Source: Sciurus carolinensis (Eukaryota; Chordata; Mammalia; Rodentia; Sciuridae). From it: a DNA stretch of 64,000 bases. Position numbers and translations under genes: made by a program. Of the stretch, positions 49,016-61,469 are shown piece by piece. The stretch is from the NCBI RefSeq assembly GCF_902686445.1, contig NC_062224.1:19943123-20007122 (forward strand), given 5' to 3'. Every line of letters starts with the position of its first letter. The first letter of the stretch is position 1. Under the pieces are notes generated by a model. That model had not been told where the DNA came from, made no database searches, and saw only the letters and a list, made by a program, of their open reading frames with translations.

Positions 49016-50164
49016 TCTCATTATTATCTGCAGTAGTAGAACAAGAATTATGTGGATGCCAGGATATCAAATCTAGAGCTGTCTGATATCAAAACTCAGA
49101 TTCCTAGCACCATATAACAGCCTGGCCCTAACAGAAATTTCCAAGTTGAACTCAAGAACTGCAGTGATGTATGCGAATTTCCTATTCGGTTTCCTGAAAG
49201 TCCCCTGAATTGAGTAGCTCCTGACCCAGGCTCTTGCTGCTATCCACACTGGCTAGTAAATAAGAAAAACATGTAACTTCACTCTGAAACATTCTGTTTT
49301 ATCATCCTTTGATGTTCTTTCCAGTGCAGCACCCAAATGCCACAGGAATAAGGGAAAATCTCCTGGCTTCTTGTTTTGTTTTTTAACTAGTCGATACTAA
49401 GCAAAACTATGACCCTAACATGATTGCAATATGTAGATGGCAAGGGGAAGTCATAGACCCAAGAGAATTTTTGAATTGCTCAGACTGCCTGTTAACTAGA
49501 GAAATTGTACAGACTAAGAGAAAAGAACAAGCAAATCAAAATAGATCATTTAAGAAGTAATAGTATTACAAAAACCAATTTCTTTGTCAAGAATTTTACC
49601 ATACTTACAAAGCATGGAATTTCTTCATCCTTCGATATATACTTTTATTTGGGGAAAAAAAAATGACCTGTAATGATTAATGTTATTTTTCCTTTTGAGA
49701 TTTGTTTTCCAATATGCACAATGGATTCACTCCACATTATGATCAGATTATGGGAGTAGGATTTTTTTATTTTGTTATTGTGTATAATTCTAGTAAAATG
49801 TATTCTTTTTGTTGGCTTTCTCCAAAAGTATTTACTTAATACACACCATTCTCACTACACAAGAATCCAAGTAATGTGCATCTAGGGACTCCAGACATGA
49901 TGTGCTAAGAAGCTATTTTCCTTTTTATATGAGACTTCCTTTTTGCTTCCACTGAGGGCTAGTAGGAGAGCTGACAGGGAAGTAAATGGTGAGGGACGAT
50001 GTCTGTGTGGGCAAGAAGGAGCCCTGACAACCTCACGCCACTTCCCAAACACTACCCCTCTTCCCCGAAAGTTTCTACGGAGAGAAGAAAAGGATTATGA
50101 CAAGAGTTTCCATTTGCCACACAAGAAACCATGTTTGGCTACTATAAATAACTTTTGATGTTAG

Positions 50165-51525
50165 GAGAAAATAAAAATGGCAATTACAGAGTATTAAAAA
50201 TAGACAAAGGTGCCAAAAATATATATTGGAGAAAAGATAGCCTCTTCAACAAATGGCACTGGGAAAACTGGAAATCCATTTGTAACAAAATGAAATTAAA
50301 TCTCTCACCCTGCACAAGTATCAACTCAAAGTGGGTCAAAGGTTTAGGCACCAGACCAGAGACCCTGCACCTAATAGAAGAAAGAGTAGGCCCAAATCTT
50401 CATCATGTCGGCTTAGAACCTGATTCCTTAACAAGACTCCTAAAGCTTAAGAAGTAAAATTAAGAATCAATAAATGGGATGGATTCAAACTAATAAACTT
50501 CTTCTCAGCAAAGGAAACAATCAATAACATGAAGAGAGAGCCTACAGAATGGGAGAAAATCTTTGCTACACATACCTCAGATAGAGCATTAATATCCAGA
50601 ATTTATAAAGAACTCAAAATACTTAACACCAAAAACCACAAATAACCCAATCAATAAAGGGGCTAAGGAACTGAATAGACACTTTACAGAAGAAGAAAAA
50701 CAACCACTTAACAGACATATGAAATAATGTTCATCATCTCTAGCAATTAGAGAAATGCATATCAAAACTACTCTATGATTTCATCTCACTCCAGTCAGAA
50801 TGGCTATTATCAAGAACATAAGCAACAGTAAGTGTTGATGAGGATGTGGAGAAAAAGGCACACTCATACATTGTTGGTAGGACTGAAGATTGGTGCAACC
50901 ACTATGAAAAGCAGTATGGACATTCCTCAGAAAACTTGGAATGGAACCACCATTTGACCCAGCTATCCCACTCCTTGGTTTATACCCAAAGGACTTAAAA
51001 TCAGCATACTACAGTGACACAGTCACATCAGCTCAATTCACAATAGCTAAACCATGGAACCAACATAGATGCCCTTCAACAGATGAATGGATAAAGAAAA
51101 TGTGGTACATACATACAATGGAATATTACTCAGCTTTAAAGAAGAATGAAATTATGGCATTTGCTGGTAAATGGATGGGACTAGAGAGTATCATGCTAAG
51201 TGAAATAAGTCAGTCCCCCAAAATCAGAGGCTGAATGTTTTCTCTGATAAGCGAATACTGATCCATAGGGGGGGTGGGTAGGAAAGGATGAAGGAACTTT
51301 GGATTATGCAGAGGAGAGTGAGGAGAGAGGTGGGGAGGTGGGGATGGGAAGGATGGTAGAATGAGTCAGACATTATTACCCTATATACATATATGATTAT
51401 GCTACTGCTGTGACTCAGCACCATGTACAGCTAGAGGAATGAGAAGTTATGCTCCATTTGTGTACAATGTGTCAAAATGCATTCTACTGTCATATATAAC
51501 CAATTAGAACAAATTTAAAAAAAAT
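50165..51525 (+). mobile_element. LINE-1, 5'-truncated, squirrel-type 3' end
   Basis: This is the ORF2 C-terminal region, with blocks [40 protein letters not shown] and KMWYIHTMEYYSALKKNEIM. Stops and frameshifts split it, so it cannot encode a full protein. The 3' UTR is purine-rich with G runs (about 51268-51350) and ends TATATAACCAATTAGAACAA plus an A/T tail. It is longer and better preserved than the copy at 18300-19325. Confidence 0.9.
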
Positions 51526-51920
51526 TTAAATTAATGACATGAGATTCCTACATATGAAAATATGAAAAACATACTAAATCATTCTCAGGGAAAAATGTAT
51601 AGCCCTAAATCTTTTTTAAAAAATTAAACAGAAAAAATAATGAAATATTTAATCCAAGAAGATTGAGAAACAATACCTAATAATCTAGCCAGAAGTGAAA
51701 GATGAAATACTGGGGAATGATATTGGCCAAATTATTTTGTTTATTGTGTGCATGCGTAACAGCAAATCCTACAAATATATACAATTGTAATGCACCACTA
51801 CATTGTAGGCAGAAGGAAAGAATACATTTTTCAGTGAATTAGAAAATTTAAAGTTGACTTAACTAAAAACTTAAAAACTGTGACATTGAGAAAAGACATA
51901 GTTGAATACACCACAGTGAA

Positions 51921-52060
51921 TCTCACCTCCATGTACATCCACAAGTTTGGGGTTCTAATTAGAATAAGATATATTCCATGCTTATATAATTATATCAAAA
52001 TGGATTCTATGGTCGTGTATAACTAAAAAGAACCAATAAAAATAAATTAAAGATTAAAAT
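51921..52060 (+). mobile_element. Short LINE-1 3' end
   Basis: TCTCACCTCCATGTACATCC, ACAAGTTTGGGGTTCTAATT, then TATGGTCGTGTATAACTAAA and an A-rich tail, a variant of the sciurid L1 3' terminus. Confidence 0.7.
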
Positions 52061-52159
52061 AAAACTGTGACATTGAAAAGATCAATAGATAAATATCTGA
52101 TTAGTCTAATAAAAAAGAAAGAAAATGCACTATTTGAAATGAGAAAGGAGGTTATCGAT

Positions 52160-52565
52160 AAATATATTTTCCCCACATTTTTATTTGTGCATTATATTTG
52201 TATATAATAATGGGATTTGTTATATATTCATGCATGCACACAGTATGACTATATAATCTGGCCCATATCACCGCCCAGCACATTCCTCCTCCCTCCCTCT
52301 CTCCCACTTGTTGGTCCTTTTCCTATCCTGATTTCCCTTTGATTTTCATGAGATCCACTCCCTGCATCTTTCTTTTCCTTTTTCCTCTCTAGCCTCCACA
52401 TATGACCCCCTTGACCTTCTGAGTTCGGCTATTTTGCTTAACATGATGGTCTCTAGTTCATCCATTTTCCTGCAAATGACATAATTTTATTTTTCTTTAT
52501 GGCTGATTAAAACTCTATTGTGTACACAAACCACATTTTCTTTATCCATTCATCCAATGAATATA
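52160..52565 (-). mobile_element. LINE-1 3' fragment
   Basis: Read on the minus strand: CATTGGATGAATGGATAAAG, then AAAATGTGGTTTGTGTACAC and TCATTTGCAGGAAAATGGAT, a standard L1 ORF2 end followed by a purine-rich 3' UTR. It is inverted with respect to the older L1 around it. Confidence 0.8.
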
Positions 52566-53129
52566 TTTGAATACTCAAAAGAACTCTGTATAAAGATTTA
52601 TGCTAAATTTAATTTTTTTGAGGAAATGTAAATTATAAGAATTGATTAAACAATATAGAAAAATTGAAAAAAAATAATTTCCAAGAAATAACTAGGAAGA
52701 AAGTTCCCCAAACTCTAACCCATTCCCCAAGAAAAACACCAGGTTCATACATTATAGTGGTGAGTCCTGGTCAGTATGTGATTGGCAAATAATGTGTTTT
52801 GAACTCATAGAGATGATAATGGGAAGCTGCAGAACTCATTTTCTGAAATAAAAATGTGTTAAATATATCCCAGAATAGCATACAGGTGTATTTTACAAAT
52901 AAAGCAACAAAATATACTGAATATTAGAAAATATAATCCAGAAGAAAATTAAATGTGAGCATAGGACCATGTAGAATTTGTTGCAAGGTTGCAAAGGTGT
53001 GAACTATAGAAAATCTTTTTTGGCACAATTCATCCAATCAATAGACCAAAGTGAGAAAGTCATAGTGTCCTTTCAATTGATGTATAAAAGACAGTTTAAG
53101 AAAGTCACCATCTATTTCAGAAGAGGAGA

Positions 53130-53182
53130 AAGGAAAGGGAGAAGAACAGGAGAGAGAAGGTAAAAAGAGAAGAAGAAGAAGA
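53130..53182 (+). repeat. Purine (GA/GAA) tract
   Basis: Almost all-purine run of AGGAGAAAGG and GAAGAAGAAG units. Confidence 0.85.
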
Positions 53183-53828
53183 AACAGTTTTTAATGAATT
53201 AAGACAAAAAGACACTTCTTTGACACATGAAGAACATTCATTTCAAATCAAGAGTTAACATCATATCTAATGCAACATCCTACATACGTTTCCATTAAAT
53301 TTAGGAATAAGAACATTCTTCTTAAAGGAATAAAAAATTCAAACATTAACTGGTCAGGAAATTAAATCAGCAGCCAAAAATCTCTCATTCAAAAAAAAAA
53401 AAAAACCCCAAAACAACAACAACAACAAAAAACAAAGCCCAGGACCTAATGGCCTCTCTGCTGAATTTTACCAAACACACAGACACTTATAGAAGGAGTA
53501 ATAACAATGCTTCCCAAATTCTTTCATATAATTGAAGAGGAAGGAACACTTTCAAACTTATTCCATAAGGTCAGAATTACCCTAATACTTAAGCCAGAAA
53601 AGGACATTACAAGAGAAGAAAATTAGAGGCTGCTATCTCTGAAATACACCAATGTTAAAATCTTCAACAGATTACCAGCAAGATTAATTCAACAGCACTT
53701 TTTTTAGAAGGATCATAAACAATGACCAAGTGGGATTTATCCTTGGGATACACAGATAATTCAACTTAGGCAAATCTGTAAATGTGATATGCTGTATTAA
53801 CAAAACGGAAGATAAAAACCATATGATC

Positions 53829-54010
53829 AGCTGGGCACCATGATGTGTGCCTATAATACAGTTATCTGGGAGGCTCAGACAGGAGGATCGATGGTTCAAG
53901 GACAGCCTTGGCAACTGAGTAAAACCCTGTCTCATAATTTTAAAAAGGTTGAAGATGTAACTCAGTGGCAGGGTGTCACTGGATTCAATCCCTATTTTTG
54001 AAAGAAGAAA
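53829..54010 (+). mobile_element. Dimeric B1-ID SINE inside L1
   Basis: AGCTGGGCACCATGATGTGT, GAGGCTCAGACAGGAGGATC, then TGTAACTCAGTGGCAGGGTG and TCAATCCC. It splits the old L1 between ATAAAAACCATATGATC and TCATGTGATCATTTC. Confidence 0.85.
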
Positions 54011-55279
54011 AGAAAAAAATCTCATGTGATCATTTCAAGAGATATAGAAAAGAACTTGACAAGATTCAATAGCCCCTCATGTTAAAAACTCTCAATGAAT
54101 TAGGTGTGGAAGGAATTTACCTTAGTGCAATAAAAGCCATATATGACAAGCCCACAGCTAACACATCATATTCAATGGAGAAAAATTGAAAACTGTTCCT
54201 CTAAGATCAGGAGTAGGACAAGGAAGCCGTCTCTTGGCATGTCTACCAGGCAGACTACAGGAAGTCTTAGCCAGATAAATTAGACAAGATAAATAAACAA
54301 AAGGTATCCAAATCAGACTGGAAGAAGTTCTCTCTGTTTTCATATGCTGTGATGTTATACATAGTAAAACCTAAAAAATTCCACCAAAAGTCATTTTGAA
54401 CTAATTAGTAAAATTACATAAAGTTTCAGGATACCAAAATTAACACATAAAAATCAGTTGCATTACCATATTCTAAAATGAACTATCCAAAAAAATTAAG
54501 AAAACAATTCCATTTATAATAGCATTGAAAAGAATAAAATACTTAGGAGTGAATTTAACCAAGGAAGTGAAAGATAAGTACAATAAAAACTATAAAGCAT
54601 TGAAAGAAATTGAAGAAGAAAAAAAGAAATTAATGCAAATAATGGAAAGATATCCTGTGTTTATGAATTGGAAAAATCAATATTGTCAAAATTTCCATAT
54701 TCCTCAAAGCATTCTATGGAATCAGTGAAGTTCCTATTGAAATTCCAATGTTTTTTTTTTCCCACAGAAGTAGAGAAAATGATTCAGAAATTAATGTGGA
54801 AACACAAAAATTGAGAGTAGCTATAGCAATTCAGAGCAAGAAGAACAAAGTTAGATATATCACAATCCCTGGTTTCAAATAAATCAAAAAACTGTCATAG
54901 TAAAAAAAAGAATATGGAACTATTGTAAAAACACACAAACCAAAGGAACAAAATAGGAAGCCCAGAGATAAATGCATGCCTATGTGGTCAACTAATCATC
55001 TCTGAAGGTGGTCACAATGCACAATGGGGAAAGGACAGTCTCTTCAATAAATACTGCTTGGAAAACTGGATATCTGCATGCAAAACGATCACATTAGGTT
55101 CTTATTTTCCACTGTACACAAAAGTCAACTTGAAATGGATTGAAGACATATAAACATAAGACATGAAACTATAAAACTCTTGGAAGAAAACAGGGGCATT
55201 GGTCTTGGCAATGATTTTTTTTTTTTTTATGCGACCCCAAAAGTACAGGCAATAAAAGCAAAAATAAACAAATAAGACT

Positions 55280-55642
55280 GGGAAGCCATCCTTATCTAGC
55301 AGAATCAGATGGTTCCCTGTCTAGTTTCCCTAAGAGAATGGCTCCCCTAACTCCGCCCTAAACTGTCCATCACAGAAGCAGCTCCTCCCAGTCTTACCCC
55401 CTTTACCTGTCTGTCTATAAATAAAAGAGGGTTGGGCTACTCCAGGTTTTTGTTAGAGTCCAGAGCTGGTATGGCCAGACCTGTCACGCCCCCTCTCATT
55501 TAAAAAGAGTATTGGCTCTTGTGTGTTTACTGAGTAGATAAGTTTTTGGGTAATTGTGTGATACATAGCCAACATCCTCTCCAGCACTTAACCCTTTTCT
55601 TATCACACGGGAAGTGGCAGAGAGGCCCCCACAAAAGGCTAC
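55280..55642 (+). mobile_element. Probable solo LTR inside L1
   Basis: About 360 bases interrupt the L1 between ...AATAAGACT and GGCTACATGGAACT, where L1 sequence should be continuous. The insert has a TATA-like TATAAATAAAAGAG near 55427, is not A-tailed, and is flanked by AAGACT/AAGGCT (possible 6-base duplication). This fits an endogenous-retrovirus LTR; the family is not recognised. No viral gene is present. Confidence 0.5.
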
Positions 55643-55781
55643 ATGGAACTAAAATTTCCTGCACAGCAAAGGAAACAGTTAGCAAAAGGAAAAAGCAGTC
55701 TGTGAAATGGGAGAATATATTTGCAAGCAAATGATAGATAAGGAGCTAATATCTGAAACATAAAAAGAACTCAAACAACCA

Positions 55782-55786
55782 TACAG

Positions 55787-55818
<32 letters not shown>

Positions 55819-55842
55819 CAAAAAACAAAAAACCAAAAAACC
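55782..55842 (+). repeat. (CAAAA)n tract
   Basis: Repeated AAAAC units inside the old L1. Confidence 0.9.
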
Positions 55843-56789
55843 CAAGTCAGTTGATTGAAAAATGGGCACAGAATCTGAATTGACTCTTGTCAAAGAAGAC
55901 ATGGAAATGGGCATAAGGTATATGAAATAGTGTTCAACATCACCTAATCATCAAGGAAATGCAAATTAAAACCACAGCAAGACATAGCTTCACAGTGTTA
56001 GGATGCCTATTATCAAAAAGTTCAAAGACAAAAGTGTCGATAAAATATGGGGACAAGGGGACTCTTGTACACTGTTAGTAGTAATGTACATATATTCATA
56101 GCAAGTATTTGGAAATCTGTATGGAGATTCCTCAAAAACTAAAAAAGTAGACCTACCATACAGAAATCCTACTTCTGGGTATATATCCAAAGGAAATAAA
56201 ATTACTATCTTACAAAGATTTCTGCACTCCCATGTTCATTGTAGTGTTATTAATAGCCAAGATATGGAAACAAGCTAAGTGTCTACTGACATATCAGTAA
56301 ATAAAGAAAATGTGGTAAATATTTTAATGGAATATTATTTGGCCTTGAAAAAGAAGAAAATCCTACCATTTTGACAAGGATGGATCTGGGGGACATTATG
56401 CTAAGTGAAATAAGCCAGGGGCAGAAAAACAAGTTCTTCATGAAAGGTCAAACTCAGAAATAGTAGAAGGGTGGTTCACAGAGGTTGGGGGAGGCAGAGA
56501 ATAGGTCGATGTTGGTCAAATGGTACAAAGTTCAAGTCGTATGATGAATCAGTTCTGGAGACTGAATGTACAGAACGGTGATTATAGCTATTGTATTGGG
56601 CTCCTGAAATCTGCTGGCAGTAGATCATAGGTTTTCTCACCTTGCCCAGAAAAAATGGATAATTAAGTGAGGTGATGACTATGTTAATTGACTTTACATT
56701 TTTCAGTGTATACATATACAGAAACATCATGTTATTGACCTATTTAGATACAATTTTTGTCAATTACACCTTAAAAAGACTGTATTAAA

Positions 56790-58345
56790 AAAGAACATTC
56801 TTAAAATTTTAACCAATAAACTAAGAAAAAGATAACTATTGGAAGGGAAATAGAATAATAATGAGCATGTGAGGCTATAAATGAGTAAAGCATAACTATC
56901 ACAAGTTTAGAACAATTCAAAAACCAAGAAGCTTCTTATATTCCAATAATGATCAGTTGGAAATATAATAAAAAAGATAACTTTAACAATGGCAACAAAT
57001 TTTTTTAAATATCTGGAAATAAAAGCTAACAGGACACTATGAAGTCTACAAGAAGAGAAAAAATATCTTTACCAATACATACAAAAAGGATTTGGATAAA
57101 TGGAGAGATGCATGCTGTTGTTTGATGAGAAAACTCAACATTGCAAATATATGAAATTGATATCATGAGTGCAATTCCAATAGAATCCCAAGTGGGATTT
57201 TTAGGGGAGTCAGAACCTGGGGAAGTAATTCTAAAATTTCTAAAAGGAGTAATTCTAAAAGAAGTAATTTCTAGAAGAAAATATAGGGGAAGAAACTTTC
57301 ATGACATTGGATTTGACAATGATTTCTTGGTTATGACACCAAGACAAGACCAAAAAATTTAAAAAAGAAGAAGAAAACAAAGTCAAATTGGATTTCAAGA
57401 AAATTAAAAACTTCTGTGCACCAAAAGACACTATCAACAGGATAAGAAGGCAACTCACAAACTGGGAGAAAACTTCTACAAAAAATCTGATAAAGAATGA
57501 ATACACAGATAATGCCTAAATCTCACCATCAACAAAACAGATCAATTAAAAAATAAGCAAAGAACTTAAATATGCATTTTTCCAATGAAGATGCACAGAT
57601 GGTGAATTGACACATAAAAAGATGCTCATCATCACTAATCGTTAGTTCAAGAGGCTCTCTCCTCTTAGGATGGCTACTTATAAACTAAAAGCATTGGTGA
57701 GGATGTGCGGAAACTGGACTCTCTGTGCTCTGCTGGTGGGATTGTAAAATAGGCCAGCAGTTGTAAAAAGCAATACGGAGATTCCTTTAAAAGTTAAAAT
57801 AGAATTATCATTGTATGACCCAACAACTTCCTAGCTAGCATCTACCCAAAACAAATGGAGTCGAATCTTGAAGAGGTAATTGTACACCCACGTTCTTAGT
57901 AGCATTCATCACAATACCCAAAATGTGGATGCTTCCTAAGTGTTCACGGATGGATGGATGAATTGACAAATGTGGGATGATCCTATACAAGGGAATACTG
58001 CTCAGTTTTAAAAAGGAAGAAATTCTGACACATATTAAAATGTGGATAAACTATTGTGTTAAGTGAAATACACCAGTCACAAAAAGCCAAATATTTTATG
58101 AGTGAGGTATTAGAGTAGTCAAATTCATAGAAAGTATAATGGCGGTTGCGAGGGGCTGGGGAGAGGGAGTGATGTGGAGTTATTATTTAATGGGCAGAAG
58201 TTCAGTTTTGGAAGATGAAAAGAGTGATTAAACCATCCTCTGATGGCTGTACAACTACACCCCTGAAATGTACACTCCAAGATAGTTAAGATGGTAGATT
58301 CTGTGCTGTGTGTATTTTGCCACAATTTTTAAAATTGTAAAGGTG
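56790..58345 (+). mobile_element. Second old LINE-1 (L1MC/L1ME-like) 3' part
   Basis: A second L1 ORF2 end follows directly: AAAGACACTATCAACAGGAT, TGGTGAGGATGTGCGGAAAC, then the 3' UTR GTATAATGGCGGTTGCGAGG and TGTATTTTGCCACAATTTTT. It has its own terminus, so it is a separate insertion from the one ending at about 56785. Confidence 0.8.
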
Positions 58346-58559
58346 GGGAGGCAGGTTTAGCTGGTGAGTGCTAGAAGTTCTCTTCTGAGTCCAAGCCCTC
58401 TCTTAGTGAACCAGCTGTATGATCTTGGACATGACACCTGGGAGGTATTGAGTCAAATGGAGAAAGGAAAACTTGCCATACTGTTGAACATTGTTGTGTT
58501 TATTGACACTCTTCATAAAGTGACTTCATATACTGTGTTAGCACCAGGTAAACGTAAGG

Positions 58560-58670
58560 GAATAACTGCTGTGTCTCTAATGAAATGTATTAGTTCATTT
58601 GTATAAAGTGTCTTGAACTGTGCCTGGCACCTGGTGAACACTCAATGATTAGCCACCATTATTATTAAAA
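58560..58670 (+). repeat. MIR SINE fragment
   Basis: TTGTATAAAGTGTCTTGAAC, TGTGCCTGGCACCTGGTGAA, CACTCAATGATTAGCCACCA match the MIR 3' end. Confidence 0.75.
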
Positions 58671-59369
58671 ATCTGTCCTCACAGAGGACTTAATGAAGCA
58701 CACACACCACTAGTGCCTGAGTTCTCTGCATTAAACTCATAGGAAAACGGACACTCAGAGGGCTTCCCTAAAGCCCTGCTTGGGAATGATTGATTCAGTG
58801 TCTCTTCCAAGTCTATCCTACTGCAGGGCTCTCCACCGCTCCCCAAGGACCTGAAAGAGTGAATTAGCATCCCTAACCTCCTTTAGACCCTGGTCACGAT
58901 TCAGTTAATTTAATACAAAGGGTCTAATGACCCCAGATTATTTGTATTTTGAATAGCCTAAATCAATTGTCTGATAAAATGTGATACTTAACAAATACAG
59001 AAAAATGTAATCTAATTGTGATTTATACAGCTAGTGATTTTTTTAAAAAAAAGGCTAAAATGATACAAAAGCACTAGTAGTTAATTTGTGGTCTAAAAGC
59101 ATTAATTAAAACAACAGAATTCTTATTAGCAGGAGAGAGGACAGCAGTGACTCTCCTCTGCCAACCAGGTGTCATAGTGTTTTGGTCACGTTTGTTTCCT
59201 GGAAGGTTTCAGCGAATTACTAGCACTTTGGCTAATGTAAAGGGAATCCTGAAGAGAGGATAAAGAGAAGGAAAAATGGAAGAGAGAGCAGAGAGTGCTC
59301 GAGAGAATTAATTTCTTAAAGTACCTGGAGTCCCTCACAAGTCCACATTGATAATAAATAAGAGAGAAC

Positions 59370-60340
59370 AAAGTCACACACATGAAAAAAGATAGGTCTT
59401 GCCCACAGTAGAATGCGGGAACTAACACATAGGAAGAAATGATGCAGTTAGAAAAATCACTATTTTGCAATCATCATAACAATAATTCAGGCAAGAATCA
59501 TGAATAGATGCTAAACTATGGATGAATGTTTCAGGATATTTACAGTCTCAAGGCCTCTATTACAAGATACTTCTTAACTGCTGAGGAAATAATAGACATT
59601 TTATAATGGGGAAACCTGGCAGGCAGCACCTTAACCAAATAGTCAAAGTTAAGGTTACTGAAAAAGGGACAAACCTCCTGATGAGATGCACAGGAGAAAG
59701 ACAAGCACCCCCTGCCTGGGAGTCCTGCCCAGGTGCATCATGGGAACCCAGCCATGAGGGAAAAGGAGACAAGCCAAACTAACTACCACAGAAATGATCT
59801 ACACCTCAAAAATACCAACGTCGTGAAAGACAAAGGAAGGTGAGGAAACACTCGAGACTAAAGGAAACTGGAGAGACAACTAAAGTACATGTGTGGGTGC
59901 GGGGCAGGGGGAAGCTATGAAGAATATTATTGGAACAATTGATGTAATGTTAGTAGTGTTGGCGTCAAGTTTCCTGATTGTGATAATTGCCTGTGATTCG
60001 TGTAAGTGAACATCCTTGTTCTTAGTAAATACATACTAAGGTATTAAGGGGTAACGGGACACAATGCCTACAAAGGATCCTCAGAAGGTTCAGAAAAATA
60101 TAGGTATGTGTATATGTATAATGAAATTAATATACATAGTATTTATTGTATTCAATTTGGAATACTGAATCACATACATATACGGTGAGGAAGAGAGGGA
60201 TAAAGCCAAGGTGTCTGAATGTCCACAATTGGTGAATCTGGGTGTAGGGAATGTAGGGATTCTTATTACTATTCTTGCAATTTTTCTTGATGTTTGAAAC
60301 TATTTTAATTATTCAAAATAAAAAATAAAGTTGAATGAGT
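59370..60340 (+). repeat. Ancient LINE-type repeat 3' end
   Basis: AAATAGTCAAAGTTAAGGTT, TGTTCTTAGTAAATACATAC, ACAATTGGTGAATCTGGGTG, then TTATTCAAAATAAAAAATAA follow a common old mammalian repeat terminus, which I believe is L1M-derived. Confidence 0.55.
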
Positions 60341-60979
60341 CGACATCTAAGACCTTTCCAACTTTAAGGGGCATCTGGTTGGAAAGCCGTTACCGAATGT
60401 CTCGCAGGCTAAGGTAGGCCTGTGCCTCCTCCTCTCTAGGACTCCACATGCTGCTCTTCCGTCACACCCCTGTTGCCTCCTCCCTGTTTCCCTTCCAGTT
60501 TTCTGATGTGAGATAATTTCAGAATAAGCTCCTCAGAGAAAGATCCTACACAATTTTAGCCAAAAGAATAAGGAACTCCACTGTGCTGTAGAACACTAGA
60601 TCTAATTTCTCCCATTCAAGTATCATCTAGTCCCCATAAACATGTAGAAATATGTGTCCATATTTTTAAAAAGAACAAATTAATAAGATACCTGTGCTAT
60701 TTCAACCCCTTTTTTCACATAATTTACATTTCCTCTCTAGCACGCCCCTCACCTCACAGTCAAACAGGCCTTAATGTTCTGCTTAAGACGACAAAACCAA
60801 TGCCCACTGTCTACATGGATCAAAGTATAACACCATACCCCATAAATCTGTACAATTAAAATATAAAAATTGTAAAAATAAATCATTATTGACACTAGGG
60901 TCTACTATTCACCAATTTCTCAACTGAATCCTTTTTTATTGTTACATTTTATTTCTAAATCACATTTACAACATCTTTG

Positions 60980-61080
60980 AGAAAAGAAGACTGTCTTTAA
61001 TATTTGTATTTTCCATGGGGCCTATCATTTTACACATAGCAAATGTTCAATAAATACTTACATACTTATTAAATGAAAAC
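60980..61080 (+). repeat. L2 3' end fragment
   Basis: TTTTACACATAGCAAATGTT, CAATAAATACTTACATACTT match the L2 terminal pattern. Confidence 0.55.
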
Positions 61081-61099
61081 AAATAAATGAAAACACAAC

Positions 61100-61227
61100 A
61101 AAACCCAAAATCATTTTGGATTGAACACTCCTTTTCAGCTTCTGTGCTATCCATGAAAATGGACAACCAAGAATCGGCAAAACCCAAAACCACTCTGGAT
61201 TCAACACTCCCCTCCAGCTTCTGCCCT
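61100..61227 (+). repeat. 49-base direct repeat, two copies
   Basis: Copies at 61100-61148 and 61179-61227, 79 bases apart, share 40 of 49 positions by eye; both start AAAACCCAAAA and include a CAGCTTCTG block. Confidence 0.85.
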
Positions 61228-61469
61228 GTCTCCTCCCCTCCACAGTTCAACTGCCAGGAGACCTACCCTGTATTTTCCCCCCCTTTCCTCACCTACCTTT
61301 CACCGATCAACCCACTGCAAATTGCCTTCTGCCCTCACCCTTCTGTTGAAATGACTCTTGCCCACCTCACCAGTCCCCTCCTGGTAAGTAAAGGTGGTGG
61401 ACAGTTGGTGGCCCTCATTTCACCTCGTGGTGACATCTGACAGTTAACCACTCACTTCTACAGAAATAT

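Larger units (their letters stand above)
51540..56785 (+). mobile_element. Old LINE-1 (L1M-type) ORF2 remnant, interrupted
   Basis: Reverse-transcriptase-domain remnants in order: near 53700 a degenerate GFIPG-like region, near 54525 [20 protein letters not shown], then a C-terminal region and an L1M-style 3' UTR (GTATACATATACAGAAACAT, AATTACACCTTAAAAAGACT). Many stops and frameshifts; inactive. It is broken by L1 3' ends (51921-52060, 52160-52565), a SINE (53829-54010) and a probable LTR (about 55280-55642). Confidence 0.8.

Noticed and set aside
50941..51234. 97-codon frame that resembles a real protein
   Set aside because: It is the C-terminal fragment of L1 ORF2 in a 5'-truncated, frameshifted copy, not a host gene.
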